Below, in pieces: positions 1-9,002 of a DNA stretch of 64,000 nucleotides; positions within the stretch are counted from its first letter, which is position 1; every line of letters begins with the position of its first letter. This DNA comes from Saprospiraceae bacterium (GTDB lineage: Bacteria > Bacteroidota > Bacteroidia > Chitinophagales > Saprospiraceae). Made by a program: the position numbers and the translations under genes. The stretch lies in contig JAWKLJ010000002.1 in NCBI GenBank assembly GCA_041392805.1, positions 1,999,001 through 2,063,000 on the forward strand, read 5' to 3'. The notes below the pieces were generated by a model. The model ran no database searches. It had not been told where the DNA came from and saw only the letters and a program-made list of their open reading frames with translations.

Positions 1-325
1 ATTTATTTCCTTCAACTTCGCTTTAAAAACGGGGAAAGCATGATTAAGAAACTACTTAAGCTTTAGGTGTTTTCCCCGTTGCTTTAGCCGATAGCGGTGA
101 GCAAATCTCCTGCCTTATTTTGATGGTTCTCTGACAATTTTTGTGTTCTAGTCAGCTGAAAGCCCTGATCATCGCGCTTTATCAATCGCTTATGATCTTC
201 GTTTTAAGCTGACCACAAAAATTGTCAGAGAAAGATTTTGTTATCCTAAAAAAAAGCGTCATTTCTTGGCCGTTTTGTTCTAAATGCCTAATTTTTGCAT
301 CCACTTTAAAAACAAAACGGAACCT
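1..325. other. intergenic leader with two inverted repeats
   Basis: I see no credible gene here. Two dyads stand out. Arms at 28-37 and 71-80 (AACGGGGAAA / TTTCCCCGTT) are perfect complements separated by 33 nt. Arms at 129-145 and 214-230 are perfect 17-nt complements, and after a 5-nt bulge they are extended by a further 7 bp (151-157 with 207-213). Neither is followed by a clear T-run, so neither is an obvious terminator. They could be the end of an upstream gene, a leader structure or a small repetitive element. Confidence 0.5.
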
Positions 326-1675
326 ATGTCAAATTCGAGAAGAAAATTTATCAAGCATACCGCTTTATCGGCTACGGCCTTGAGTCTGAGTAGCCTGATG
401 CCCCTGGAAGCTTTAGCGCGAAGGGGCTGGGTGAGTCCAAATGAACAACTAAACTATGGCGTCATAGGCTGCAACGGGATGGGTTGGTCCAACATGCGGT
501 CTCATTTGCTGATGAATCATGTCAATTGTGTTGCCCTGGCAGATGTGGATCAAAGTGTCCTGGATCGTCGGGGAGCGGAGGTGGAGACAGCAAGAGGTAA
601 GAAGCCTCAGCTTTATAAAGATTATCGCAAACTATTGGAAAACAAGGATATCGATGCCGTGATCATTGGTACACCCGACCATTGGCATTGCCGGATTTTT
701 GTCGATGCCTTGGAGGCTGGCAAACATGTTTATGTAGAAAAACCCATCGCCAACACCATCCAGGAATGTCGGCTCATGTTGGCAGCAGCCAAGCGCTATC
801 CCAAGCAGATGGTCCAGGTTGGCCAATGGCAAAGAAGTGGCGGACACTACGAAAAGGCGATAGAATGGGTGCGCTCAGGTCGCCTTGGTAATATTCGATT
901 GGTAAAAGTCTGGGCTTACCAAGGGTGGATGAAACCAGTGCCGGTACAACCTGATGGAACAGCTCCGGAGGGCGTGGATTACGACATGTGGTTAGGCCCA
1001 GCACCTAAACGGGCGTTTAATCCCAATCGTTTTCATTTTAATTTTCGCTGGTTTTGGGACTATGCAGGTGGCTTGATGACCGACTGGGGGGTGCATGAGA
1101 TCGATATTGCCTTGTATGCGATGGGCGCCACGGCACCTAAATCCGTCATGGCTTCAGGCGGGAAACTGGCCTACCCGGACGATGCCTCCGAAACCCCTGA
1201 TACCTTACAGACGGTTTTTGAATATGAGAACTTCTCTATGCTTTGGGAGCATGCTACCGGAATTGATAATGGTAACTATGGCAAAACGGAAGGCATCGCT
1301 TTTATTGGGAATAATGGCACCTTGGTGGTCAACCGCCAGGGTTGGGAGATTATTCCTGAAACATCTAGCGATGAATCACTAGGAATCACCAAGTACAACA
1401 TGGAAGCCATCCCTAGTCAGCCACGCCGGGGCAATTACCTAGATAATCACACGCAGAATTTTGCGAATGCCATCATCAATAATGACCCCAATTCCTTGAA
1501 ATGTGGCATTGAAACAGGAAGTATTGCGGCAATCAATGCGCAAATGGGGAATATTGCCTATAAAACGGGTAAGAAAATCTATTGGGACGCCAAAAAAGGT
1601 GCCTTCCAAAATGATGCAGATGCCAATCAGCTAATTTCGGCTAACTATCATAATGGGTGGAAGTTGCCGAGTTAG
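326..1675 (+). CDS. Tat-exported Gfo/Idh/MocA family oxidoreductase
   Basis: Predicted NAD(P)-dependent sugar or cyclitol dehydrogenase-like protein of the Gfo/Idh/MocA family, 449 residues from the start chosen here. An ATG at 284 is also in frame, but the one at 326 places a twin-arginine signal (SRRKFIK followed by a hydrophobic alanine/serine stretch) at the N-terminus, so 326 is preferred. Family features visible: a Rossmann start (YGVIGCNGMG), the DAVIIGTPDHWH segment, and EKP in AGKHVYVEKPIANT, which carries the usual catalytic lysine. Bacteroidota carry many such exported copies, often acting on polysaccharide-derived sugars. The substrate cannot be read from the sequence. It stands alone, converging on pgk across a shared terminator. 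Confidence 0.9.
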   Translation: MSNSRRKFIKHTALSATALSLSSLMPLEALARRGWVSPNEQLNYGVIGCNGMGWSNMRSHLLMNHVNCVALADVDQSVLDRRGAEVETARGKKPQLYKDYRKLLENKDIDAVIIGTPDHWHCRIFVDALEAGKHVYVEKPIANTIQECRLMLAAAKRYPKQMVQVGQWQRSGGHYEKAIEWVRSGRLGNIRLVKVWAYQGWMKPVPVQPDGTAPEGVDYDMWLGPAPKRAFNPNRFHFNFRWFWDYAGGLMTDWGVHEIDIALYAMGATAPKSVMASGGKLAYPDDASETPDTLQTVFEYENFSMLWEHATGIDNGNYGKTEGIAFIGNNGTLVVNRQGWEIIPETSSDESLGITKYNMEAIPSQPRRGNYLDNHTQNFANAIINNDPNSLKCGIETGSIAAINAQMGNIAYKTGKKIYWDAKKGAFQNDADANQLISANYHNGWKLPS

Positions 1676-1679
1676 CCAG

Positions 1680-1730
1680 GTTTAGGTCCTTCAGGAGATG
1701 ATTACCAATCACCCCCTGAAGGACCTAAAC
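1680..1730. terminator. bidirectional terminator-like hairpin between convergent genes
   Basis: A 16-bp perfect stem (1680-1695 with 1715-1730, core TTTAGGTCCTTCAGG) with a 19-nt loop fills nearly all of the space between the stop of the oxidoreductase and the stop of pgk. The long stem without a strong T-run suggests a transcription end or RNA 3'-end stabiliser serving both convergent genes. Confidence 0.7.
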
Positions 1731-2933
1731 TTACTCCGTAATGGCTGCGATTCCAGGCAAAACCTTGCCTTCCAGGAACTCCAGCATCGCACCACCACCC
1801 GTTGAAACATAGCTTACCTCATCCGCCAAGCCCATTTGGTTAACAGCTGCTACGGAGTCGCCACCACCAACCAAGGAGAAGGACCCTTGTGCAGTGGCCT
1901 TTGCTACTGTTTCAGCGATGGTCTTGGTGCCGGTAGCAAAATGTGGGAATTCGAAAACCCCCATCGGGCCATTCCATAAAATGGTTTTGGACGCAAGAAT
2001 GGTTTGGCTAAAGGTCGCCATGGCTTCTGGACCTATATCGAGGCCCATCCAACCATCAGGAATGGACTTGCTATTAGCCGCCATCCGCTGGGCATCATTG
2101 GAAAATTGATCAGCAATCAGCGAATCGATGGGTAAAAGGAGGTTAACACCTTTAGCTTTAGCCTTTTCTAGCAGTGCCAAAGCCAGGTCCAATTTATCAT
2201 CTTCAACTAAAGAATTACCGATTGTTCCACCTTGCGCCTTCAAAAAAGTAAAAGCCATTCCTCCACCAACAATCAGGTTGTCTACAAAGTCGATTAGTTT
2301 TTCTAGCAGTAGGATTTTGTCAGAGACCTTAGCGCCACCAATTATGGCCGTAACGGGCCGATCAGGGTGGTGGATAACCTTGCTCGCATTATCAATTTCC
2401 TTTTGCATCAAGAAGCCGAAAGCCTTCTCATTTGGGCCAAAATAGTGCGCGACAGTGGTTGTCGAAGCGTGTGCTCGGTGGGCCGTTCCGAAGGCATCAT
2501 TTATATAAAGGTCACCCAATTTGGCCAATTCCTTGGCAAAGTCTTCATCCCCTTTGGTCTCTCCAGGATAAAATCGGGTGTTTTCCAATAGTAATACCTC
2601 TCCCGAAGGAAGATTAGCTGCCATAGCCTGCGCTTTTGGGCCTACTGCTTCTTCACAAAAGTGAACCTTTGTACCCAGCAAATTAGCTAAATAATCGACC
2701 AGATGGTTTAGGGTAAACTTCTCTCGATCAAGACTACCATCTTCATTGAGTTTTTTGCTAGGTCGCCCCAAGTGAGACATAACAATAGCTGCCCCGCCAT
2801 GGTCGAGGATGTGCTTTAAAGTAGGCAATGCGGCACGGATGCGAGTATCATCTGTAATTTGATAATTACTATCCAATGGCACATTGAAGTCGACTCGAAT
2901 TAAGGCTTTTTTTCCTTTAAAATCAAGATTCAT
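1731..2933 (-). CDS. pgk: phosphoglycerate kinase
   Basis: Cytosolic glycolytic enzyme that transfers the acyl phosphate of 1,3-bisphosphoglycerate to ADP. At 400 residues it has the usual bacterial length. The N-terminal signature RVDFNVPLD lies near residue 13, followed by the substrate-binding SHLGRP near residue 54. The C-terminal nucleotide-binding loop GGGDSVAAV and the closing STGGGAMLEFLEGK block are intact. It lies downstream of gap on the same strand with a 245-bp spacer, so the two may be co-transcribed or have separate promoters. Nothing unusual. Confidence 0.98.
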   Translation of the reverse strand: MNLDFKGKKALIRVDFNVPLDSNYQITDDTRIRAALPTLKHILDHGGAAIVMSHLGRPSKKLNEDGSLDREKFTLNHLVDYLANLLGTKVHFCEEAVGPKAQAMAANLPSGEVLLLENTRFYPGETKGDEDFAKELAKLGDLYINDAFGTAHRAHASTTTVAHYFGPNEKAFGFLMQKEIDNASKVIHHPDRPVTAIIGGAKVSDKILLLEKLIDFVDNLIVGGGMAFTFLKAQGGTIGNSLVEDDKLDLALALLEKAKAKGVNLLLPIDSLIADQFSNDAQRMAANSKSIPDGWMGLDIGPEAMATFSQTILASKTILWNGPMGVFEFPHFATGTKTIAETVAKATAQGSFSLVGGGDSVAAVNQMGLADEVSYVSTGGGAMLEFLEGKVLPGIAAITE

Positions 2934-3178
2934 GTTGTGAGGAGTTTTAGTAGTGGAAGGGAGGTAGGGAGAAAGTTGAAGGTTGAAAGTCTTTGTGGGG
3001 CAAATGATTACAATCGATTTTTCTTCAAGGAAGGTTCAAACAATAACTTCAACTTTCTGGCTGCCTCTTTTGGCCGCATATTTCGCCAAAAAAAATTATT
3101 GTATGGAATGAGTTCCACATAAAATGAGCACTTTGCACACTTTATTTAAAACTCATTCCGGTCTAAATATGTCCAAAC

Positions 3179-4177
3179 TTACTTCGTACACACAAGGTGA
3201 GCCAAGTCGGCCAATCGAGCAGAATAACCAGCCTCATTATCATACCAGCTTACCACTTTAAGCATATTGCCATTGATGTCGGTCATACCAGCATCAAAAA
3301 TAGAAGAATGCGTATTGCGGACAATATCACCAGAAACGATAGGATCTTCGGTATATTGAAGGATGCCTTTCATTGGCCCTTCTGCCATTTCTTTGAACTT
3401 GGCGTTAACTTCGGCAACCGTTGTTGATTTTTTCAAGACTACATTCGCCTCAATCATAGAACCTGTTATCACCGGTACACGCACGGCAATAGCAAATAAT
3501 TTACCATCCACTTCCGGAACAACCAAACCTACAGCTGCCGCTGCACCAGTGCTCGTAGGAACAATATTAAAAGCAGCTGCTCTGGCCCGTCGAAGGTCTT
3601 TGTGAGGACCATCCTGAATATTTTGATCTGCCGTATAAGCGTGAACTGTTGTCATCGAACCATTAACGATCCCCCAGTTATCGTTCAAAATTTTAGCGAC
3701 AGGCGCCAAACAATTGGTCGTACAAGAAGCATTAGAGAAAATATTAGCCCGACGATCCAATTGGTCATCATTCACACCTAATACGATGGTTTGTACCCCA
3801 GCACCCTTTGCAGGCGCAGAAATGACTACATCTTTGGCACCAGCCGTAAGGTGCATCCCTGCTTTAGCTTTATCGGTAAAAATGCCTGTACATTCCAATA
3901 CCAAATCTACACCAAGCTCAGCCCAGGGCAATGCTTCAGGGTTTCGTTCAGCATAGGCGTGGATTTTTTTTCCATTGATAATGAGGGCATCATCAGTAGC
4001 CTCAACAGTGCCTTCAAAGGGGCCTTGAGCCGAGTCATATTTCAGTAGGTGAGCAAGGGTTGCATTATCGGTAAGGTCGTTGATCGCTACGATCTCAACA
4101 TCTGTTTTTTTGAGTAGGTTGCGGAGTGTTAGCCTTCCGATTCGGCCAAAACCATTGATAGCAATTTTTTTAGACAT
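3179..4177 (-). CDS. gap: type I glyceraldehyde-3-phosphate dehydrogenase
   Basis: Glycolytic GAPDH, 332 residues, converting glyceraldehyde-3-phosphate, NAD+ and phosphate to 1,3-bisphosphoglycerate. The Rossmann start is INGFGRIGR. The active site is SNASCTTNCLAP with catalytic Cys152. An acidic residue in the AINDLTD segment (Asp34) is what NAD-preferring enzymes carry. The C-terminal WYDNEAGYSARLADL block is intact. It sits upstream of pgk on the same strand, so product and substrate are adjacent in the pathway. The spacer to pgk (2934-3178) contains only a 12-bp inverted pair (2970-2981 / 3047-3058) of no clear meaning. Confidence 0.98.
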   Translation of the reverse strand: MSKKIAINGFGRIGRLTLRNLLKKTDVEIVAINDLTDNATLAHLLKYDSAQGPFEGTVEATDDALIINGKKIHAYAERNPEALPWAELGVDLVLECTGIFTDKAKAGMHLTAGAKDVVISAPAKGAGVQTIVLGVNDDQLDRRANIFSNASCTTNCLAPVAKILNDNWGIVNGSMTTVHAYTADQNIQDGPHKDLRRARAAAFNIVPTSTGAAAAVGLVVPEVDGKLFAIAVRVPVITGSMIEANVVLKKSTTVAEVNAKFKEMAEGPMKGILQYTEDPIVSGDIVRNTHSSIFDAGMTDINGNMLKVVSWYDNEAGYSARLADLAHLVCTK

Positions 4178-4553
4178 AGTCTTGAACTTGATATTTGTGA
4201 ATGAATATTAAGTCTAGGAATGAATTGGTCTTTCAATTCGGCTGCGAAATTCAAGAAAATCAGCTTGAAAATCAACTAAATGACCTATTTTTTTTCGACT
4301 TAGTGTAAAAATAACAATAATTAAGGTGAAATAGTTTATTTTTTAAGGCCTTTTGGAGATTAGCCTAATAAATCGGGGGGCGGATAGCATTTACTAGTGC
4401 CGACAGCACTAGTGAAAGGTTGTTTTAAAAAAATCTTTTCTAATGGAACCAAAGACGATTTTTTTTAATTGATAGAAATGATTGAAAGATAAGTTATTAG
4501 GTGAAGTGGAAAACTTTTTCTAGCGTTGATTAAAAAAGTTTTTTGCAAGAACT
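4178..4553. other. AT-rich intergenic region with a short perfect palindrome
   Basis: No credible gene between the start of gap and the tRNA-Glu promoter. The one structured element is an 8-bp perfect dyad with a 5-nt centre, ACTAGTGC-CGACA-GCACTAGT, at 4393-4413. It lies 216 bp upstream of gap and about 160 bp upstream of the tRNA promoter, so it could be a regulator site or a small hairpin. The remainder is AT-rich spacer. Confidence 0.5.
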
Positions 4554-4583
4554 TTTGATTCTTTAAGAAAGGTTATATATTTG
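4554..4583 (+). promoter_or_regulatory. Bacteroidota-type promoter for tRNA-Glu
   Basis: TTTG at 4554-4557, an 18-bp spacer, then TATATTTG at 4576-4583 match the known Bacteroidota primary sigma consensus (TTTG near -33 and TAnnTTTG near -7). The tRNA begins 41 nt after the -7 element, a plausible leader. Confidence 0.75.
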
Positions 4584-4623
4584 CCACCGCTTTCGAAATA
4601 AAGCTTTCGAAAAAAAACAAAAT

Positions 4624-4695
4624 GGCCCGTTCGTCTAGGGGTTAGGACGTCAGGTTTTCATCCTGGTAACACGGGTTCGAATCCCGTACGGGCTG
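4624..4695 (+). tRNA. tRNA-Glu (anticodon TTC)
   Basis: A complete cloverleaf. Acceptor GGCCCGT pairs with ACGGGCT (one G-T at the first position). The anticodon stem CAGG/CCTG carries the loop TTTTCAT, giving anticodon TTC. The T arm has GGTTCGAATCC. CCA is not encoded. A hairpin terminator follows directly. Confidence 0.97.
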
Positions 4696-4704
4696 CTAGC
4701 TTCC

Positions 4705-4746
4705 AAAGCCACAATTCGCTGTTTGACAGTGGATTGTGGCTTTTTT
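4705..4746 (+). terminator. Rho-independent terminator after tRNA-Glu
   Basis: An 11-bp stem (AAAGCCACAAT at 4705-4715 with its complement at 4733-4743) ends in a run of six T at 4741-4746. Confidence 0.85.
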
Positions 4747-4885
4747 CGTTTATGCTCAGCGTTTTACGGTGCGATTTTTTTTTGCTAAAAATGTCGTTAT
4801 TTGGAATGCTGTAAAAACGGTAGGCGGCAGGAAGGCCCATTGCTTTCCCCATAGCGTAAGTGCTAAGTGCGGTTTCGTTCAACTG

Positions 4886-4957
4886 CTTACATCCGCCACC
4901 GGGCCTGGGCGTTTTGCTCAGCTTGGATGTCTGTGGTTTTACGACGGCGGATGTAAG
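4886..4957. repeat. attC/MITE-like inverted repeat
   Basis: Two perfect 12-nt complementary arms, CTTACATCCGCC (4886-4897) and GGCGGATGTAAG (4946-4957), enclose 48 nt containing a smaller hairpin (CTGGGC...GCTCAG). On the minus strand a GTTGAAC sequence just outside the arm resembles the GTTRRRY core of integron attC sites. The opposite core is weaker (GGCTAAC). It lies directly downstream of the AT-rich gene at 5002-5697, where a cassette recombination site would be expected. No integrase is in the window, so a non-autonomous repeat is equally possible. Confidence 0.5.
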
Positions 4958-5001
4958 ACAAGACTATATGTTAGCCTATATAAGATATATATGCCCACCG
5001 C

Positions 5002-5697
5002 TTATTCAATCATTATCCCTATTACATAACCTATTATTCCCGTATATACTTTTGAATCCGATACATTTGCCGATACAAATCTTGTTATTTGTTGATTTAC
5101 ATTTAGCCCGGTTACTAGTTTAATATCGGAAGTGATTGGTATTTTCATCTCCGCATTGAATATTAACCCCAAACCATTCTTGTTGATTATTTCTGATTGA
5201 TTAATCGTTTTCTCAATTGTTATTGATTCTCCAGCATGAAAATTATGTGCAGTTGTAATTATATTTACTTTTGGATTATTTATTTGATGAATATAGTTGG
5301 CTCCAAATCCAACTTGTATAATCGGTTTATCTGTTATTTTTATGGTTGGAACAACACCAATACTTATTTCCGTCGGTTTTATTTCTCCTTTTGTAACAGA
5401 AGTAAAGAGTTTTCCTCCGCTATTGATTTTAAATCTTTTTTTAAAGCTTGAAATCAATAATTGGCCTCTTAAAAATAAATCCCTTTTTATGGGTTTTTGA
5501 TAAAATAAGGTAATATTAAATCCTTCAGACATTTGGGGATTCAATGTTGTTTTTGGATAGATATTAGGGTTTAGGGTTATTTGATTGTTTATATGTATCC
5601 CTCCTGTTACGCCAATTTCTGCTTGACAAAAAATAATATTCGAAATCAATAAGACCTGTGCTGATATCAAAATGCTCTTTTCCAGGGATTTAAGCAT
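5002..5697 (-). CDS. hypothetical outer-membrane beta-barrel-like protein
   Basis: A 231-residue protein of unrecognised specific family. The first 26 residues (charged start, LISAQVLLISNIIFCQA) look like a signal peptide. The rest is an alternation of short polar and hydrophobic stretches with many glycine/aromatic ends (for example VGFGANYIHQI and LGLIFNAEMKI), typical of small Bacteroidota outer-membrane barrels. It ends in a hydrophobic strand (GYVIGIMIE). Base composition is far more AT-rich than its neighbours: 32 G+C in the 120 bases 5221-5340. This, with the inverted repeat at its 3' end and the adjacent tRNA-Glu, suggests acquisition by transfer. Function unknown. Confidence 0.7.
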   Translation of the reverse strand: MLKSLEKSILISAQVLLISNIIFCQAEIGVTGGIHINNQITLNPNIYPKTTLNPQMSEGFNITLFYQKPIKRDLFLRGQLLISSFKKRFKINSGGKLFTSVTKGEIKPTEISIGVVPTIKITDKPIIQVGFGANYIHQINNPKVNIITTAHNFHAGESITIEKTINQSEIINKNGLGLIFNAEMKIPITSDIKLVTGLNVNQQITRFVSANVSDSKVYTGIIGYVIGIMIE

Positions 5698-5774
5698 TGT
5701 TTATGTTGTTTGTTGATTGGATACATTTTTTAATAAATAAATATTTCTTCTTTCTATAACCAATAGCTCGGGCC

Positions 5775-7547
5775 CTATTTTCGCCTCAGCCACAGCGCCC
5801 GCAGCTCAAAATTATTAGCAGGAACCATTTCAGAAAGTCTGAATGTCAAGGTGTCTATGCCCTTTGCTAAATGGAGCTGCGTAAGTAGAAGATCTTGCCA
5901 GACTTCCGGACGGTCATTTGTAGTAAGCATTAAATTCCGGACTTGGGAGCCCGATTTGAGTTGCACAGGTACTTCATCGCCTAATTGCCCCCGAGAACTA
6001 ATGCCAATTTCATAATCCGAAGTGACTTGTACATCTATCAGCCAGGTAATTCCGTCTTTTTCGCTTGACCAGTTGGCCAGCCAGTCTCCATCTACACCGC
6101 TTGGGTGCGTCCCGATGTTTTCTCCCAGCAAGCCGCGTTGTCCTGTAAATTGCAGCTGCCCTGTGGCTAGACCATGATGAGGTTGGAGAAAAACCGGATT
6201 TTCAGCTGGGTGGCCAACAGGGATTTGCATCCCGAATTGCTTAGGTGTTAAAGATAGACTTACCCACCACCTTTCATAGGCGTTTTGCATTTGAGCTAGC
6301 TTGTCGGGGAGTTGATCAGCTAGGTTTTGAGACTCGCCAGGGTCGTCTTTTAAGTAATAAAGCATCTTTCCATCTACCATTTTCCAAGGTCCTTGAATGG
6401 CCACGCCGCCGGGATAGGGAGCTGGCTCATGTACCGTTTCTAAATGATAATTCTGGAAGATAAATCGTTCTTGCAGGCGTGGTGCAGTTTGGCCAAGTAG
6501 GAGAGGAGATAGGTCCATGCCATCTATTTCAAGTTGGTCGGGTATGGACAGATTGAGTTGACTCATCAAAGTAGGCAAGATATCGATGTGAGCTGCGGCT
6601 GTTTCCTTGACGACTCTGGCATCCCAATGCTTATCCCACCTCCAAAGACATTGCGTACGGATCCCCCCTTCAAAAGTGGTGAATTTCTGATCGCGTAAAC
6701 CTGCATTGTAGCGCATTTTCTCCTGCGCCACCTTCCAGCCATTGATCGGGCCATTATCACTTAGGAATAAGACCAGGGTATTGCTGAGGTCTAAAGCAGA
6801 TAACAACTGCCCGATGTTTTCATCTAAATTTTCCATCATACCATATACCCTAGCCGTTCGTTCATCCAGTCCTTTTTCGAGGAAGGGTAGAAAGTAGCTG
6901 CTATCAATCAGTAGCGGCGTATGCGGAGCGTTGTAGGATAGGTAGCAAAAGAAAGGACTATTGGAAGTTTGGGTCATAAATGCCAGCGCTTCTTCGGTCA
7001 AAACGTCGGTGATATAGCCGCTGGTTGCTTGGAGTTGGCCATTGTGTTCCAAGGTGGCATCGTAATAATCGGCCGTATGGCCGGTGCGGAAGCCCAGGAA
7101 TTCGTCGAAACCTTGGGCATTGGGTACGGAAGGGTAATATTCGCCTAAGTGCCATTTACCGAAAAGCCCCGTTCGGTAGCCTGCCTGTTGTAGCAATTCT
7201 GCTAAAGTAGTTTCATCCGGATGGAGGGTTTCAAAACCATTAGTGACACTTCTTACACCGCCTCGCTGATGATAGCGACCTGTCAAAAGACTCGCTCGGG
7301 TAGGCGCGCAAACCGGGGAAACGTAGAACTGCTCAAAACTAACGCTCTCCTGCTGTAATGCATTGAGATGAGGAGTCTGCAATAGCTCATTTCCGGCGAA
7401 ATTAATATCTCCGAATCCCATGTCATCCAGCAGGATCAATAGCACATTAGGAGGCGGGTCGCCTGGACTGCTGATTGTAGTGCAAGAGACTAACCAATAT
7501 GATAGAAGCATACTATTGAGCAAAAGGAAAGGAAAAGTATATTTCAT
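5775..7547 (-). CDS. sulfatase lipoprotein
   Basis: Type I (formylglycine-dependent) sulfatase that hydrolyses sulfate esters, likely of algal or host polysaccharides. Met codons at 7595, 7565 and 7547 are possible. The last gives a compact lipoprotein signal (MKYTFPFLLL...WLVSC, lipid Cys at residue 22) and is preferred. Numbering from the 7595 start, the metal-binding LLDDMG has Asp57-Asp58, the sulfatase signature CAPTRASLLTGR has Cys96 as the residue converted to formylglycine, and the second signature is GYRTGLFGKWHLGEY. Residues after about 470 form an extra beta-rich C-terminal domain. creD lies just upstream on the same strand. No maturase (anSME/FGE) is visible nearby. Confidence 0.93.
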   Translation of the reverse strand: MKYTFPFLLLNSMLLSYWLVSCTTISSPGDPPPNVLLILLDDMGFGDINFAGNELLQTPHLNALQQESVSFEQFYVSPVCAPTRASLLTGRYHQRGGVRSVTNGFETLHPDETTLAELLQQAGYRTGLFGKWHLGEYYPSVPNAQGFDEFLGFRTGHTADYYDATLEHNGQLQATSGYITDVLTEEALAFMTQTSNSPFFCYLSYNAPHTPLLIDSSYFLPFLEKGLDERTARVYGMMENLDENIGQLLSALDLSNTLVLFLSDNGPINGWKVAQEKMRYNAGLRDQKFTTFEGGIRTQCLWRWDKHWDARVVKETAAAHIDILPTLMSQLNLSIPDQLEIDGMDLSPLLLGQTAPRLQERFIFQNYHLETVHEPAPYPGGVAIQGPWKMVDGKMLYYLKDDPGESQNLADQLPDKLAQMQNAYERWWVSLSLTPKQFGMQIPVGHPAENPVFLQPHHGLATGQLQFTGQRGLLGENIGTHPSGVDGDWLANWSSEKDGITWLIDVQVTSDYEIGISSRGQLGDEVPVQLKSGSQVRNLMLTTNDRPEVWQDLLLTQLHLAKGIDTLTFRLSEMVPANNFELRALWLRRK

Positions 7548-7613
7548 AGTAAAAGTATGCTTCATAAATCGATGACAAACACGCTCCAGATACATTGTTA
7601 ATCTATTATCCTT

Positions 7614-9002
7614 TTACTCCTCACTTTTCAAATGATACCAATCGATATTTCGAGTGAGGTACATGATGGTGGCGAGGATCAGCAAGAGGCCGAGGCTGCC
7701 AAGTAGCAAAGCATAATCCTGCAATTGCATTAAGGAATAAAAGAATCCATAAAGAATGGCCAGGACGCCTGCGACAAGCCAGGTAAGTTGCTGACTGCGG
7801 AGAATGAAATAGGAATAGGTGGTGATGAGGGTTAAGATGATGACACAGCCTATCAAATAGGCCTGGTTGAAATTGAGCTGCTCGGAAATAGATAGCAGGA
7901 GTACATAAAATAGAATCACTGCGGCACCTACCAACAAATACTGGATGGGATGGAGGCGCTTTTTATTTAGGATCTCGATAAAGAAGAAGGTGAGAAAGGT
8001 GACAACGATGAAAATACCAGCATATTTGGCCGAACGCATGGTCTTTTGGTATTCATCGATCGGTAGCAGCAATTGAACGCCAAAGAAATTGGCCGAACTG
8101 CCAACATTGGCCTGGTTCGTATAGCTAAGCTCCGCCTGGTAGCTATCGTACTGGCCGCCCGCTATATAGGCTCCCTGCCCCTGTTGCGGATAGCTACGAT
8201 TGAGCTGGAGCACTTGCCATTGCGCCATAAATCCGTCCTGATTGACCGTGTGATGGTCTGGCAGAAAAGCGCCGGTAAACCCGGGGTCGGGCCAGGGAGA
8301 CTGTAGCTGTACTGAGGTCACCTTGCCGAAAGGTGCGAAAAAGAGCCCGCTGCTGCCATTGAGGTTGAGGGTAAACGAAAAATCCAGGTTTTCCCTGCTC
8401 TGGCGCAAATCAATCGGGAAACTGGCTCCGGAGGCTAGGATGTCTTTGGTCACCGTACCTGGACCAAAACTGAAGGTAGTGTCTTGTACTTGTGCGCTTA
8501 TGCTGTTTTTCACTCCTTTCATATCGCTGATGCCGAAGGTAAATAAGGCATCCTCCCATGCCAGATCTTCTTCAGGAATAGTCAATGCAGCAGCATTGAG
8601 GTGGCCGAAGGCACCAGAGACCTTTATTTGTCCATTATATAATACGACCACGTAAATACCCCGATACCGTTTTTGTGGTTCGAGAGTACCTTCAAAGGCA
8701 AGGGTGTCTGGTAAAAAGTGAGCATAACCGGAGGTAGTAAAGGCTTTCCCTTCGCTGTTCAATGTAGTGGACTGGTAGGGTACGGAAATGACTGGTCCAG
8801 ACAGGGTTTGCTGCAATCCCCATTTTTCGCTTACTTCCCGAATGGCGCCGTCGCGTAGGTTTTCCCGCTCGTAAATCAGGGAAGTGAGCATCGTGGCAGG
8901 GATCAACAGAAACAGGATCATTATCCCGATAACCATTAGTTTGAGGGTTACGGAATTGCGGGCCCAATTGTTGAGCCGATCGAGTAGGGATTCGGTTTTC
9001 AT
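7614..9002 (-). CDS. creD: CreD-like inner membrane protein
   Basis: Member of the CreD (Cet) family, 462 residues against about 450 in E. coli. Topology matches the family: one N-terminal membrane helix (about residues 20-43, VTLKLMVIGIMILFLLIPATM), a large periplasmic domain starting with the conserved YERENLRDGAIREVSEKWG block, then several C-terminal membrane helices from about residue 325. In enterobacteria CreD belongs to the CreBC regulon and affects envelope and beta-lactam phenotypes. Its molecular activity is unknown, and no CreBC pair is visible here. It precedes the sulfatase gene on the same strand, probably as an independent gene. Confidence 0.9.
   Translation of the reverse strand: MKTESLLDRLNNWARNSVTLKLMVIGIMILFLLIPATMLTSLIYERENLRDGAIREVSEKWGLQQTLSGPVISVPYQSTTLNSEGKAFTTSGYAHFLPDTLAFEGTLEPQKRYRGIYVVVLYNGQIKVSGAFGHLNAAALTIPEEDLAWEDALFTFGISDMKGVKNSISAQVQDTTFSFGPGTVTKDILASGASFPIDLRQSRENLDFSFTLNLNGSSGLFFAPFGKVTSVQLQSPWPDPGFTGAFLPDHHTVNQDGFMAQWQVLQLNRSYPQQGQGAYIAGGQYDSYQAELSYTNQANVGSSANFFGVQLLLPIDEYQKTMRSAKYAGIFIVVTFLTFFFIEILNKKRLHPIQYLLVGAAVILFYVLLLSISEQLNFNQAYLIGCVIILTLITTYSYFILRSQQLTWLVAGVLAILYGFFYSLMQLQDYALLLGSLGLLLILATIMYLTRNIDWYHLKSEE

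Noticed and set aside
1..80. Rho-independent terminator at the left edge (arms 28-37 / 71-80)
   Set aside because: The arms pair perfectly, but the loop is 33 nt and no T-run follows. I keep it only as a dyad.
2937..3122. Plus-strand frame of 61 codons between pgk and gap
   Set aside because: Low-complexity GGAAGG/GTTGAA text typical of intergenic DNA here; no domain, no start context, opposite strand to both neighbours.
4658..4882. Minus-strand open frame of 74 codons ending in RTGFEPVLPG
   Set aside because: Its end is the antisense translation of tRNA-Glu, a well-known spurious signature (TGFEPV), and the rest covers the terminator and intergenic DNA.
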